Program-made: the position numbers and the translations under genes | Shown: one piece after another, positions 38,322 to 47,290 of the stretch | Layout: each line of letters starts with the position of its first letter | Position numbering within the stretch: the stretch's first letter is position 1 | Assembly (NCBI RefSeq): GCF_004138135.1 | Contig: NZ_RYFD01000008.1 | Span: forward strand, 52,877-116,876 | DNA length: 64,000 nt | DNA from: Candidatus Oscillochloris fontis | GTDB lineage: Bacteria; Chloroflexota; Chloroflexia; Chloroflexales; Chloroflexaceae | Reading direction: 5' to 3' | The notes under the pieces: generated by a model | Database searches by the model: none | Told to the model about the DNA's origin: nothing | Seen by the model: the letters and a program-made list of their open reading frames with translations, nothing else

Positions 38322-39539
38322 TCACACTGCACATCTCGGCAGGCTCACCGTGACAAGCGTACCATCGCCGACCGCACTGGCCAACTCAATCTTCCCTTGA
38401 TGCAGATCGATAATCCCCTTGCAGATATACAACCCCAGCCCCAGCCCCGTTTGCGCCCGGTTATGCTGGACATGCGCTCGGAAGAAGCGCTCAAAAAGAT
38501 GGGTTTGGACATCGCTAGGGATGCCCATCCCGTGATCTTGCACGGCAATGTGGGTATACTCATCATCCGCTGTCACCTGAATGGCAACCTCACTACCCAT
38601 CGGGCTATACTTGACCGCATTTTGGATGAGATTATGTAGTACCTGCTCCAACCGCACCTCATCGCCCACAATCCACATCGGTTCGGGTTCAATATTCACT
38701 CGTAGGCTATGCTGCGGGAATGACAATTGAAGTGTATGGACGACACGCCAGACAAACGCACCAATATCGAGTCGGCTTGTACTCATATATAACTGACCGT
38801 GGTCAATCTGGGTTGCGTCCATGAGCATATGCAATAAGCGGCTAAGCCGTAGACTCTGCTCGACCATCATATCAACCGCACGCTGATCCTTGGCATCCGT
38901 ATGTGGATGTAATTCCATTCGTTGTTGAAGAATCTTCGCTTGGCCCATGATAATCGTGAGCGGTGCTGAGAGTTCGTGCGCAGTCACCGAGATAATATTC
39001 TCAATCGCATCACGAATCTGCTCGGTAGGGTTACGGAGATCATGATCATGGGTGATCTGGTACTCCTTGACGACGGGTGTTGCGGTTCCGATCCAGCGTA
39101 GACAAACCCCATCCTTGCTACATTGCGGAACCATGTTGATGTGCAAATAGTGATATGCCCTATTTGCAAAAAGAAATCTATATTCGACGTGAAAAGGAAT
39201 GACGTTTACAATTGCGGTCTTCCAGGAGATGAGACAGTCCATCTGATCGTCAGGGTGTACGAGCTTAATCCAATTCAGATCCTTTTGCGTCTCTGTTGAA
39301 AGGCTGAAGAAGGATGCGAAGAGTGGGTTGATATAATCCCACATTCCATCCGGTCGGGTCGTAAAGAGCATCACCGGTATCATGGATAATACTTCAGGTA
39401 CGGATGTATAATGAAGAAAATACATATCTTCATGGTGCGTATCTAGATTCCTTCTTTTTTCTTTAACAACAAACTGATGAGTTGAAGCAATCGCATGCTC
39501 ACGTGGGGCTTGGCTCTTCACATATCTTCTACTCATCAT
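38322..39539 (-). CDS. PAS-domain sensor histidine kinase
   Basis: 405 residues, no membrane segment. PAS at about 45-165 (VPEVLSMIPVMLFTTRPDGM, then HVEYRFLFANRAYHYLHINM). HisKA has ISVTAHELSAPLTIIMGQAK, where the usual P of the H-E-L-R-T-P box is kept but R-T is replaced by S-A. The N box is LHNLIQNAVKYSP, G1 is DHGMGIPSDVQ, and G2 is GLGLGLYICKGIIDLHQG. ATG at 39539 has AGGAGG upstream. The gene and its flank (39540-39830) are noticeably AT-richer than the rest. It is divergent from the CheB-CheR kinase, which may share the regulator at 43193. Confidence 0.9.
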   Translation of the reverse strand: MMSRRYVKSQAPREHAIASTHQFVVKEKRRNLDTHHEDMYFLHYTSVPEVLSMIPVMLFTTRPDGMWDYINPLFASFFSLSTETQKDLNWIKLVHPDDQMDCLISWKTAIVNVIPFHVEYRFLFANRAYHYLHINMVPQCSKDGVCLRWIGTATPVVKEYQITHDHDLRNPTEQIRDAIENIISVTAHELSAPLTIIMGQAKILQQRMELHPHTDAKDQRAVDMMVEQSLRLSRLLHMLMDATQIDHGQLYMSTSRLDIGAFVWRVVHTLQLSFPQHSLRVNIEPEPMWIVGDEVRLEQVLHNLIQNAVKYSPMGSEVAIQVTADDEYTHIAVQDHGMGIPSDVQTHLFERFFRAHVQHNRAQTGLGLGLYICKGIIDLHQGKIELASAVGDGTLVTVSLPRCAV

Positions 39540-39836
39540 TGCCTCCTCGTAACGTAATATTTATAGAAAAATTTTCGTGAGTAGGAGGGTAACGTCATTG
39601 TTACACACCACTCACGAAATCTAGAACCCTATAATCATTCCTACATTTTTTGTAGGCATACACCTAAGATAATGTCGGAGTGCATAGGGTGTTCATATGC
39701 CTACTATAGTCGAAATAGAACCTATTTGGTTAGCAGGTAAAGTATGACAAGTTGATGTAAGGGAATTCCTGACAACGTACTGTGCTACAATATAATCGCA
39801 TCCGCTGATAAGCGGCCCTGCACTAAGGAGGGCGCA
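39540..39836. other. AT-rich intergenic region between divergent kinases
   Basis: No gene seen. It contains the ribosome binding site of the 39539 gene, short inverted segments such as CGTGAGTAG...ACTCACGAA, and the promoter of the CheB-CheR kinase near its right end. Confidence 0.5.
39769..39796 (+). promoter_or_regulatory. Probable promoter of the CheB-CheR kinase
   Basis: CTGACA (39769-39774) and TATAAT (39791-39796), 16-base spacer, about 35 bases before the GGAGGG ribosome binding site region. Confidence 0.6.
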
Positions 39837-42800
39837 ATGAACGATAATCCTGACATTCATCCTGATGTTGCTACCCAACAGCCGCAAACCATGTCAGAGC
39901 AAGCGGTTGCTACGCAACCAATCCCGCGTGTTGTCGGGGTAGGGGCTTCTGCGGGTGGACTGGAAGCGTTTAGTGAATTCCTGCGCCATACACCGTCAGA
40001 TACGGGGATGGCATTTGTCTTCATTCAGCACCTTGATCCGCAGCATACCAGCATGCTCCCCGAACTACTTGCACCCCACACCAGCATGTCGGTCAACGCG
40101 ATCTGCGATCAAACTCCGGTTGCGCCCAACTATGTCTATCTCATCCCACCCAATACGGTCGTAACCATCGCCAAGGGAATCCTCTACCTCGATCCACCCG
40201 CGAGCCATGGCTTGCGGCTGCCGATCAACCACTTCTTTCGCTCGCTGGCCGAAGATCAAGCCGAACGAGCGGTCGGGATTGTACTTTCAGGAACCGGCTC
40301 GGATGGAACCGAAGGTCTGGCCGCCATCCATGCATGTGGTGGCACCACGATAGCGCAGATTCCTACGTCGGCAGCCTATCCTCAGATGCCCCAATCGGCG
40401 ATTGCGTGGGGGGTAGTTGATCACGTGCTGGATATTGCGGCTATGCCGTCACTCCTGGTGGCCTCGATTCAGCCCCAGCCCAACCCATCCTCCGAGACCA
40501 CCCTGCACAAGATTCTCTCGCTCATCAAGCAGAGTACCGGGCATAACTTTATTCATTACAAACATGCCACCCTTCAGCGACGCATCGCGGGCCGTATGCA
40601 GCAACTCCGCATCACCAATATCGAAACCTATCTTGAGCACATGCAGCAGGATTGCAGTGAAGTTAACCGCCTCTTTCGCGATTTGTTGATCGGTGTCACC
40701 GAGTTTTTTCGTGATGCAGATGCCTTTGAAGCCCTCGCCCCGACTGTCTTTACCAATCTGTTGCGCGGCAGAGATGCGCACGCAATACTTCGCATCTGGG
40801 TGCCCGGCTGTGCAACGGGAGAAGAAGCCTATTCGCTGGCGATCATGCTGCATGAGTATCTCGCACAACTTGAAACCGCGCCAACAGTGCAGATTTTTGC
40901 GACTGATATTGATGAGGCGGCGCTCGTGGTGGCACGGCGCGGATATTATGATGCCAGCAGCACCAATCACATTTCCCCCAAGCGCTTAGCCCGTTATTTT
41001 GAAGTAGATGGAACCGGCTACCGGATTGCAAAATTCCTGCGTGAACTGTGCCTCTTCTCGCTGCATAATCTGATCAGCGATCCCCCGTTTGGGCGTATGG
41101 ATCTGATTGCCTGCCGCAATCTCCTGATCTACTTTGATGCGGATCTCCAGCGCCAGATTATCCCGACCTTCCACTACGCCCTCGCGCCGAATGGCTATCT
41201 CTTTCTGGGTTCGGCGGAGAGTGTGACGGGTTCAACCGATACTTCGGACATGTTCCGCGTGATTGATGCGCGCCATCGCATCTACCAGCGCAAGGATCGG
41301 CTGGTACAATCGAAAATTGTGCTGCCCTGGGCAGCCTCCACTCAACCCGTACCACGTATTTCAGGCGTACCTCCGCACCTACCATCCTCGTCAGATAAGA
41401 TCGCAACCACGATAGAGCGCGTCCTAATCCGCGATTATGCCCCGACCGCAATTGTGATCGATCCCTTGGGCATGGTCATCTACATTAGCGGTCGCGCCGC
41501 TCCCTATCTGACGGTTCCAGCCGGTATCCCTACGTCGAATCTGTTTGATCTCGCCCATTCTGACTTGCGCCTGCCCCTGCGGGCAGCCCTACGCACCGCA
41601 TTTCAAACTCTCACCGCAGTTGCCCGTGAGGATATCACTCTGATCTTGCCCGATGGACAGATCCGCTTGAATCTGACGGTTCGCCCCTTTCCTGATGCCA
41701 ATCTTGATAGTGGCCTCTTCCTCGTTATCTTGCAGTCGAGTGGCCCACCGACACCTACGTTCGCCCAGGAAGATGACGAGCACCTCCGTAATGCCGAACC
41801 TGCCGCAACAACATTAGCCCAGGAACTCCAACGCACCCGTGAGACGCTGGAGGCCACGATTAGTGAACTCCAAGAATCAAATCTTGATCTAACTGCGGCC
41901 AACGAAGAGCTACGTTCGGTGAATGAGGAGTTGCATGCGGCGAACGAAGAGTTACAGACCTCGAAGGAGGAGATTCAGTCCATCAATGAGGAACTTCAGA
42001 CGGTGAATGCCGAGCTGAGTCTCAAAATTGATGAAATTGATCGCGTCAATACCGATCTGGCCAACCTCTTCGCGAGTGCCCAGATTCCGGCCATTTTCCT
42101 GCGTACTGATGGACGGATTAGCCGTTTTACCGCCCAAGCAACCGAACTCTTTGCCCTGATTGACGCCGATTGTGGGCGTCCGCTCGCCGATCTCAAAGCC
42201 AAGTTTGTCGCTGGCGATCTCCAAACCCTGATCTCCCAAGTCATTGAGACCCTCGAACCGATTGAATCAATCGTCTATCAGCCTGACGGTGATCGTTGGT
42301 GGAGTATGCGCATCAGGCCATACCACACCCTCACCAACAAGGTTGATGGAGTAGTACTCACCTTTGCCGATATTACGATTCTGAAACAGACCGAAGAGAT
42401 CCTGCAACATGCTCATGATGATCTTGAATCACGGGTGGGTGTACGCACCGAAGAACTCGCTAAGGTCAATCATGCCCTTCAGGTAGAGATCGCTGCCCGT
42501 GAACAGAGCGAACAAGCACGCCAACGCCTGATCCAACAACTCGTGATCGCACAGGAAGAAGAGCGCCGCCAAATTGCCTACGAACTCCATGATCAACTTG
42601 GGCAAGATTTTGCCGTCCTGATCCTGAATCTTAAAGCACTGGAGGAACATGTTGCGACCAATGATGAGATCGCTGAATGGATAACCCAGCTACGCACAAC
42701 GATCACCCAAATGGATTACTATGTTCGTCAGTTGGCTATGCAATTACGCCCGCTGGTTTTTGATGAATTGGGGATTGAATTGGCATTACGAAACTATATC

Positions 42801-43178
42801 GAACAATGGTCGGAACGTACTCGTATCCCCGTTGATTTACAGACCAATGGATTGAAAGAAAATTTGCTCTTTGAATCTATTCAAATGACTATATATAGAA
42901 TTATCCAAGAGTCACTCGCGAATGTTTCCAAGCATGCTCAGGCATCCAATGTGAATGTCATCATTGATCAGAATGGAAATCGGGTACGTATCATCATCGA
43001 AGATGATGGAATAGGCTTTGTTGTGCCAACAGTGAGAGCAGATTTGGATGTGAAACATCATCTCGGTCTGATGGGCATGTGGGATCGCATCACCCTCCTC
43101 GGTGGCGATCTTCTGATCGAGTCAACCATCGGGAGTGGCACCTCTATCTTTGCCAATATCCCACTCTTTACCATCTAG
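39837..43178 (+). CDS. CheB-CheR-PAS-histidine kinase fusion
   Basis: 1113 residues. CheB methylesterase domain about 28-215: GVGASAGGLEAFSEFLRH (Ser), FIQHLDPQHTSMLPEL (His) and SGTGSDGTEGLAAIHACGG (Asp), so the triad is kept. CheR methyltransferase about 225-490: LQRRIAGRMQQL, VTEFFRDADAF, WVPGCATGEEAYSLAIMLHE and LIACRNLLIYF. A PAS-like segment, a long coiled coil (ESNLDLTAANEELRSVNEEL) and a second PAS (LFASAQIPAIFLRTDGRISR) follow. HisKA_3 has ERRQIAYELHDQLGQDFAVL. HATPase has DDGIGFVVP and LGLMGMWDRITLLGG. No chemoreceptor gene is nearby, so it likely senses a cytoplasmic cue and phosphorylates the NarL-type regulator encoded 14 bases downstream. Confidence 0.93.
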   Translation: MNDNPDIHPDVATQQPQTMSEQAVATQPIPRVVGVGASAGGLEAFSEFLRHTPSDTGMAFVFIQHLDPQHTSMLPELLAPHTSMSVNAICDQTPVAPNYVYLIPPNTVVTIAKGILYLDPPASHGLRLPINHFFRSLAEDQAERAVGIVLSGTGSDGTEGLAAIHACGGTTIAQIPTSAAYPQMPQSAIAWGVVDHVLDIAAMPSLLVASIQPQPNPSSETTLHKILSLIKQSTGHNFIHYKHATLQRRIAGRMQQLRITNIETYLEHMQQDCSEVNRLFRDLLIGVTEFFRDADAFEALAPTVFTNLLRGRDAHAILRIWVPGCATGEEAYSLAIMLHEYLAQLETAPTVQIFATDIDEAALVVARRGYYDASSTNHISPKRLARYFEVDGTGYRIAKFLRELCLFSLHNLISDPPFGRMDLIACRNLLIYFDADLQRQIIPTFHYALAPNGYLFLGSAESVTGSTDTSDMFRVIDARHRIYQRKDRLVQSKIVLPWAASTQPVPRISGVPPHLPSSSDKIATTIERVLIRDYAPTAIVIDPLGMVIYISGRAAPYLTVPAGIPTSNLFDLAHSDLRLPLRAALRTAFQTLTAVAREDITLILPDGQIRLNLTVRPFPDANLDSGLFLVILQSSGPPTPTFAQEDDEHLRNAEPAATTLAQELQRTRETLEATISELQESNLDLTAANEELRSVNEELHAANEELQTSKEEIQSINEELQTVNAELSLKIDEIDRVNTDLANLFASAQIPAIFLRTDGRISRFTAQATELFALIDADCGRPLADLKAKFVAGDLQTLISQVIETLEPIESIVYQPDGDRWWSMRIRPYHTLTNKVDGVVLTFADITILKQTEEILQHAHDDLESRVGVRTEELAKVNHALQVEIAAREQSEQARQRLIQQLVIAQEEERRQIAYELHDQLGQDFAVLILNLKALEEHVATNDEIAEWITQLRTTITQMDYYVRQLAMQLRPLVFDELGIELALRNYIEQWSERTRIPVDLQTNGLKENLLFESIQMTIYRIIQESLANVSKHAQASNVNVIIDQNGNRVRIIIEDDGIGFVVPTVRADLDVKHHLGLMGMWDRITLLGGDLLIESTIGSGTSIFANIPLFTI

Positions 43179-43192
43179 CAAGGATATATACC

Positions 43193-43843
43193 ATGAGCAA
43201 CATCAGACTATTCCTTGTTGATGATCACATGGTGCTGCGCGAGGGTCTGAAAGCCCTGATGACGGGCCAACCCGATATGACCATCGTTGGTGAAGCCGGG
43301 GATGGCGAGACCGCGTGGACGCAGATCGAACTTTGTCAACCCGATGTGGTGATTATGGACATCTCGATGCCGCATGGAGGTGGCATCCAGACCACCCGAC
43401 AGATTAAAGAGGCATACCCGAACATCAAAGTGCTCGTCTTAAGTGTTCATGACGACACCCACAATCTGCGCCACGCACTTGCCGCCGGTGCATCGGGCTA
43501 CATCCTGAAGCGCACCGCCGCCGATGCGTTGATTCAAGCCATCCGTGCCGTGGCATCGAACGGCTTCTATCTCGATCCACTGCTTGCGGATCATGTCGTC
43601 ACCCAATACGTCCACCGACCGCCGATAGCAAGCCACCTTCTTGGTAGCGAACTGAGCGAACGTGAGCGCGAAGTGGTACTAGGGGTAGTTCAGGGCTATA
43701 GCAACAAAGACATTGCGCTCCAATTAAACCTCAGCATCAAGACCGTGGAGACCTATCGAGCGCGGGCGCTAGAGAAGCTTGGTTTAAGTGGGCGTGCTGC
43801 GCTGGTGCGCTACGCGATCGAGCGGGGTTGGATGGAGCGCTGA
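43193..43843 (+). CDS. NarL/LuxR-family response regulator, partner of the CheB-CheR kinase
   Basis: 216 residues from the ATG at 43193 (AAGGA upstream). Receiver: IRLFLVDDHMVLREGLKALM, acceptor VVIMDISMPHGGG, Lys in GYILKRTAADALI. GerE-type helix-turn-helix: LSEREREVVLGVVQGYSNKD, then LNLSIKTVETYRARALEKLG. The HisKA_3 type of the preceding kinase is the class that normally pairs with this regulator family. Followed at once by the selC promoter. Confidence 0.95.
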   Translation: MSNIRLFLVDDHMVLREGLKALMTGQPDMTIVGEAGDGETAWTQIELCQPDVVIMDISMPHGGGIQTTRQIKEAYPNIKVLVLSVHDDTHNLRHALAAGASGYILKRTAADALIQAIRAVASNGFYLDPLLADHVVTQYVHRPPIASHLLGSELSEREREVVLGVVQGYSNKDIALQLNLSIKTVETYRARALEKLGLSGRAALVRYAIERGWMER

Positions 43844-43851
43844 GGGGCCGA

Positions 43852-43880
43852 TTGACACCCACCGCCTAAGCGCCTACAAT
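43852..43880 (+). promoter_or_regulatory. selC promoter
   Basis: Perfect TTGACA (43852-43857) and TACAAT (43875-43880) with a 17-base spacer. The start would fall about 1-2 bases before the tRNA 5' end. Confidence 0.82.
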
Positions 43881-43887
43881 CTAGGGC

Positions 43888-43984
43888 GAGAGCGGATATG
43901 GCCCGGTGGTCGTCCTCGTCTTCAAAACGAGTGGGCGCGGTGACGAACCGCGTTGGTGGGTTCGACTCCCACGCGCTCTCGCCA
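43888..43984 (+). tRNA. selC: Selenocysteine tRNA (anticodon TCA), CCA encoded
   Basis: 97 bases. Anticodon stem CTCGT/ACGAG around CTTCAAA gives anticodon TCA. The D arm is long (ATGGCC-CGGT-GGTCGT, six pairs, 4-base loop as in E. coli selC). The variable arm is very long, with a GCGGT-GACGA-ACCGC stem. T arm is GTGGG-TTCGACT-CCCAC. Acceptor GAGAGCGG/GCGCTCTC has seven good pairs and a G-G at the inner eighth position; discriminator G and CCA are encoded. These features are specific for tRNA-Sec, so the organism should also have SelA, SelB and SelD, none of which are in this window. Confidence 0.93.
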
Positions 43985-43998
43985 ATGCTATTTGCAGA

Positions 43999-44210
43999 AA
44001 CAGGGTAAACCTACCTCCCCGATGATATGTCCGCAGATTACGCAGCCGATGATATGTCCGCAGATGATGCAGCCAATGATATGTCCGCAGATTACGCAGA
44101 TTACGCAGATTTTTAAGATAAAATAAAAAGTAATCTGCGTAATCTGCGTAATCTGCGTAATCTGCGGATAAAATAAAAAACAATCTGCGGATAAATAAAC
44201 TCCCCCCCCC
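43999..44210. repeat. TCTGCG/CGCAGA repeat cluster, selC side
   Basis: Three 27-base direct repeats built on GATGATATGTCCGCAGAT (about 43999-44080) lead into a long inverted repeat. Its left arm is 44085-44111 (CCGCAGATTACGCAG...) and its right arm 44132-44167 (several TAATCTGCG units), around an A/T-rich loop. The same 9-base TAATCTGCG unit occurs in the array at 47131-47790 on the other side of the STAND gene. Confidence 0.8.
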
Positions 44211-47130
44211 CATCGAACCGAGCTTGCAGACGTTGCCGCCACACCTCGGCATGGGGATGACCGGGGAAGAGTTGCAGCAAGAGGCGCAGATCATTGATGG
44301 CTTCAGGCATGACTCCACGAGCCGTGCCGTCATGGAGTGCAGCCTCATAGTGCTGCTGGGCCGCCGCCGCATCGCCCGCCACCAGCGAGTAGAGCGCTAG
44401 GTTGAAGCGATTCCACCAATTGTGCGGGCGTTGCTGATAGTCTTGCTCGGCAATCGCAATGGCGCTGGCCAGATCGCGGGTGGCAGCCTCGTCATCCCCC
44501 ATCAGCCGCTGCGCCAGTGCCCGCTGGTAGAGTGCCCAACTATATTTGGGGTCAAGTTCTAGCGCCCGCGTGCATGCCGCCAGGGCCGCATCGAAACGCC
44601 CAAGCAGGTTGTAGACTTCGCCCAGGTTATTGTGGGGATAGGCATAGTTGGGATCGAGAGCGATGGCCTGTTGGTAGGCCGCGATGGCCTCTTCAAAGCG
44701 TCCGAGAGCCCGGTAGACATTGCCCAGGTTATTGTGGGGATAGGCATATTTGGGGTCGAGAGCGATGGCCTGCTGGTAGGCCGCGATGGCCTCTTCAAAG
44801 CGTCCGAGAGCCCGGTAGACATTGCCCAGCCCATTGTGGGGATAGGCAAATTTGGGGTCAAGAGCGATGGCCTGCTGGTAGGCGGCGATGGCGTCCTCAA
44901 AGCGTCTGAGATCCGAGTAGACAATGCCCAGTTCATTGTGCGGATAGGCATCGTTGGGGGCGAGGGCGATGGCCTGCTGGTAGGCGGCGATGGCATCCTC
45001 GTACTTGCCAGCTAGTCTCAATGAAACACCCAGGTGATTATGGGCGTATTGATCCTCATTCAACCACCCCACCACCTTGCGCAAGAGTGGCTCAGCCTCG
45101 GGTGCATAGACCGCATATTGCGCGTTATTGGGCCAGAGCAGCGTAGTTGCTAGGTCATGTAATGCCTGCCCTAGTTGCTGCTGTAGGCGTTCTCCGTCTG
45201 CTGGCAGCCCCTGCTCGGCCCGCTCATACCACTGCATCGCCTGGGCGTAGTGCTTCTGCGCTGCTGCGAGTTGCCCATGGCATAGCGCGAGGATGGCGTT
45301 GCGCTCAGCTTCGCCCTCGCCGTCGAGCCATTTCAGTCCGGCTAGACGGTCGAGTTCGGTGAGGAGCTCGGCGTCGGTGGTGTTCACGAAGGGCATAGAG
45401 CCTTGCAGCAGACGTAGCCGCTTCACTCCGCCCTTACTGAGCCAGCGCTTCCAACGTCCGGCCTGTTTGTGCAGGCCAAGCCGTAGCTCGTCACTATAGG
45501 CGAGGCTCTCGACAAAGCGCGGGATGAGCCAGCGCCACGCCTGCTCTTCCTCAAGCCAGAAGAGGTAGTCTGTCAGGCGGAGAGCATTCTTGATCCAATC
45601 CTCGTCGGTGCAGCGCTCTTCCAACAGGGGGAGGTTCTGCTGCTGCCGCTCTAGGTCGGTGCGCAGGATGCTACAGGCTTGCTCGATCAACTGGCACAGC
45701 CACGTTTCCGTCCGGCGTAGCGGATCTTTCAGGTATTCTAGGAAGAAGGTGGCAGGCGCATCATGCAAGCGGTATCGTTCGCGGTGAACCGAGGCGTAGT
45801 CGCGTTCGAGACGCCGCAGGGTATTCTCCAGGCTGCCAGCGTTGCCCTCGATCAGTTGCACCATAGGGCGGAGAATATCAATATCACCCTCGGCCAGCGC
45901 GAGCGCATAGAGCAGACGGCGGTCGGTCTCATTGTTGATGCAGTGGAGTTGGTAGCGCTCGGTCATATAGCGAACAATCTCGCCGGTGGGGGTGCCGTCG
46001 GTAATATCGCCGATCAGTTCCTCCAACGGTTGGCCGCGCTTCCAGATCTCAGCGGCCTCGCGCACCGCCAGGGGGATGCCACGGGTAGCGCGGCTGATCG
46101 CAGCCAGGGTGTCTGTGTCGAGTGGGCGCGTTGGGACACAGGTGGCAAAGTAGGCGCGCACATCATCCATCGCAAGTTGGCGCATGTCGTAGGCGATGAG
46201 GCGGCGTGGCCATTCTTCGCTATAGCCTTGGTAGTACCTATCGCCAAACTGACGGCTACGCAGCAGGTTATCGCGGCCCGCGATCACCCAGAGGATGTGT
46301 GGCCCTGCCGCCTGCATGACCATGCGCAAATAATCATCAGCCCGATCCACATGCTCATAGGTATCCAGAAAGACGACCAGCGGCTGTTTAGCGGCAATTG
46401 TGCGGAAGCCCTCGGCCAGCGCAGCGGCGAGGCGCTCATCCGGGTTAATGTAGATGTCGAGGGTATCGGGATCGAGTTTCGCCTTGAGGCGCGTGGTCGC
46501 CACATCACGCACCCGCTTCAGCCCCTCGACGCCACCCTTGATCCCGGCATCGGCAAAGCTGCGAGCCAGGTTCTCACCCGCATCGCCGATCACCGGCGCG
46601 CCCCAGCGCAGCAGTTTAGCGACAACAGTAGCACTGAGGCCGCGCAACTCGCCAAACTCATCCTTTTCACCGCCACTGGCCAACACATCGGCGGCCTTCT
46701 GTTCGGCCTCGGAGCGCATCTTGAGTGCGCTCTGATACTGGGCAAACTGCGCCTTCCAGCCTTGGCGCACAGCAATCGCATAGAGCGAGTCGAAGAGTTC
46801 GATAGCCCCAATATGCTCGCGGCCAACCTGAAGCCGAGCCGTGCGACGCTGCTCGTCCTCCCAATCCACCCACAGGATCTGGAACTGATCGCGGTACTCC
46901 GTGCCAATGATGTCGCGGAAACGGCGTGCCAGCGTCGTCTTGCCGATACCACCATCGCCATAGAGGAGCAGCACAAAAGGCAGGTGCTCACCGGGGGGAG
47001 TCTTGCGCAGGGCATCCAGGGTGGTACGAAACTGATTCTGTTCCTCAACCCGGCCAAAGAAGGGCTGCCCGTTCACCATAATCGGCTGAGCAACCGAGCG
47101 CAACAGATCGTCCAGGAGTGGATCGGACAT
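44113..47130 (-). CDS. STAND-type ATPase with C-terminal TPR repeats
   Basis: 1005 residues. N-terminal linker with FFGRVEEQNQFRTTLDALRK (typical before NACHT/AP-ATPase modules), Walker A LLYGDGGIGKTTLARRF at about 57-73, Walker B QPLVVFLDTYEHVDRADDY at about 250, sensor region LWVIAGRDNLL, and winged-helix-like LLYALALAEGDIDILRPMV. From about 690, TPR units follow, four of them nearly identical (AIAAYQQAIALDPKYAYPHN), encoded by 102-base DNA repeats (44640-44960). The last 35 residues (…FYFIRRLRRLRRLRRLLF) are translated from the intergenic repeat cluster; the natural end is probably near RLQARFDGG. AAGGAG lies upstream of the ATG. No separate effector domain is seen. STAND proteins switch on ligand sensing; many act in antiviral defence, but here that is inference. 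Confidence 0.85.
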   Translation of the reverse strand: MSDPLLDDLLRSVAQPIMVNGQPFFGRVEEQNQFRTTLDALRKTPPGEHLPFVLLLYGDGGIGKTTLARRFRDIIGTEYRDQFQILWVDWEDEQRRTARLQVGREHIGAIELFDSLYAIAVRQGWKAQFAQYQSALKMRSEAEQKAADVLASGGEKDEFGELRGLSATVVAKLLRWGAPVIGDAGENLARSFADAGIKGGVEGLKRVRDVATTRLKAKLDPDTLDIYINPDERLAAALAEGFRTIAAKQPLVVFLDTYEHVDRADDYLRMVMQAAGPHILWVIAGRDNLLRSRQFGDRYYQGYSEEWPRRLIAYDMRQLAMDDVRAYFATCVPTRPLDTDTLAAISRATRGIPLAVREAAEIWKRGQPLEELIGDITDGTPTGEIVRYMTERYQLHCINNETDRRLLYALALAEGDIDILRPMVQLIEGNAGSLENTLRRLERDYASVHRERYRLHDAPATFFLEYLKDPLRRTETWLCQLIEQACSILRTDLERQQQNLPLLEERCTDEDWIKNALRLTDYLFWLEEEQAWRWLIPRFVESLAYSDELRLGLHKQAGRWKRWLSKGGVKRLRLLQGSMPFVNTTDAELLTELDRLAGLKWLDGEGEAERNAILALCHGQLAAAQKHYAQAMQWYERAEQGLPADGERLQQQLGQALHDLATTLLWPNNAQYAVYAPEAEPLLRKVVGWLNEDQYAHNHLGVSLRLAGKYEDAIAAYQQAIALAPNDAYPHNELGIVYSDLRRFEDAIAAYQQAIALDPKFAYPHNGLGNVYRALGRFEEAIAAYQQAIALDPKYAYPHNNLGNVYRALGRFEEAIAAYQQAIALDPNYAYPHNNLGEVYNLLGRFDAALAACTRALELDPKYSWALYQRALAQRLMGDDEAATRDLASAIAIAEQDYQQRPHNWWNRFNLALYSLVAGDAAAAQQHYEAALHDGTARGVMPEAINDLRLLLQLFPGHPHAEVWRQRLQARFDGGGEFIYPQIVFYFIRRLRRLRRLRRLLFILS
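44638..44960 (-). repeat. 102-base TPR-coding tandem repeats
   Basis: Successive units starting near 44638, 44740, 44842 and 44944 differ at only a few positions. Such DNA-level identity points to recent expansion or gene conversion of TPR units. Confidence 0.85.
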
Positions 47131-47290
47131 GTGGGATGCTCCTTGTAGTGTCCGCAGATGACGTAGATTTGTTATTTTACCCTAAAAAATCTGCGGTAAA
47201 CAACCGGGGGACACGGGCCTGCGCGCATCACGATGAAGCCCTTACGGATGGGGCGTAGGGGCTTCGTCGCGACGCGCCCAGGGGATGTGT
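47131..47290. repeat. Degenerate repeat stretch upstream of the STAND gene
   Basis: Contains the STAND gene ribosome binding site, a lone CCGCAGATGACGTAGATT unit, an AATCTGCGG unit and GTAGGGGCTTCGTCGCGACG, which mixes pieces of two other local palindromes. No gene is seen. Confidence 0.5.

Noticed and set aside
43881..44372. Minus-strand frame coding repeated YAD and NLR peptides
   Set aside because: Product of repeat translation overlapping selC and the STAND gene end; no start signal.
45763..47148. 461-residue plus-strand frame opposite the STAND gene
   Set aside because: Shadow frame; the minus-strand product has Walker motifs and TPRs across the same stretch.
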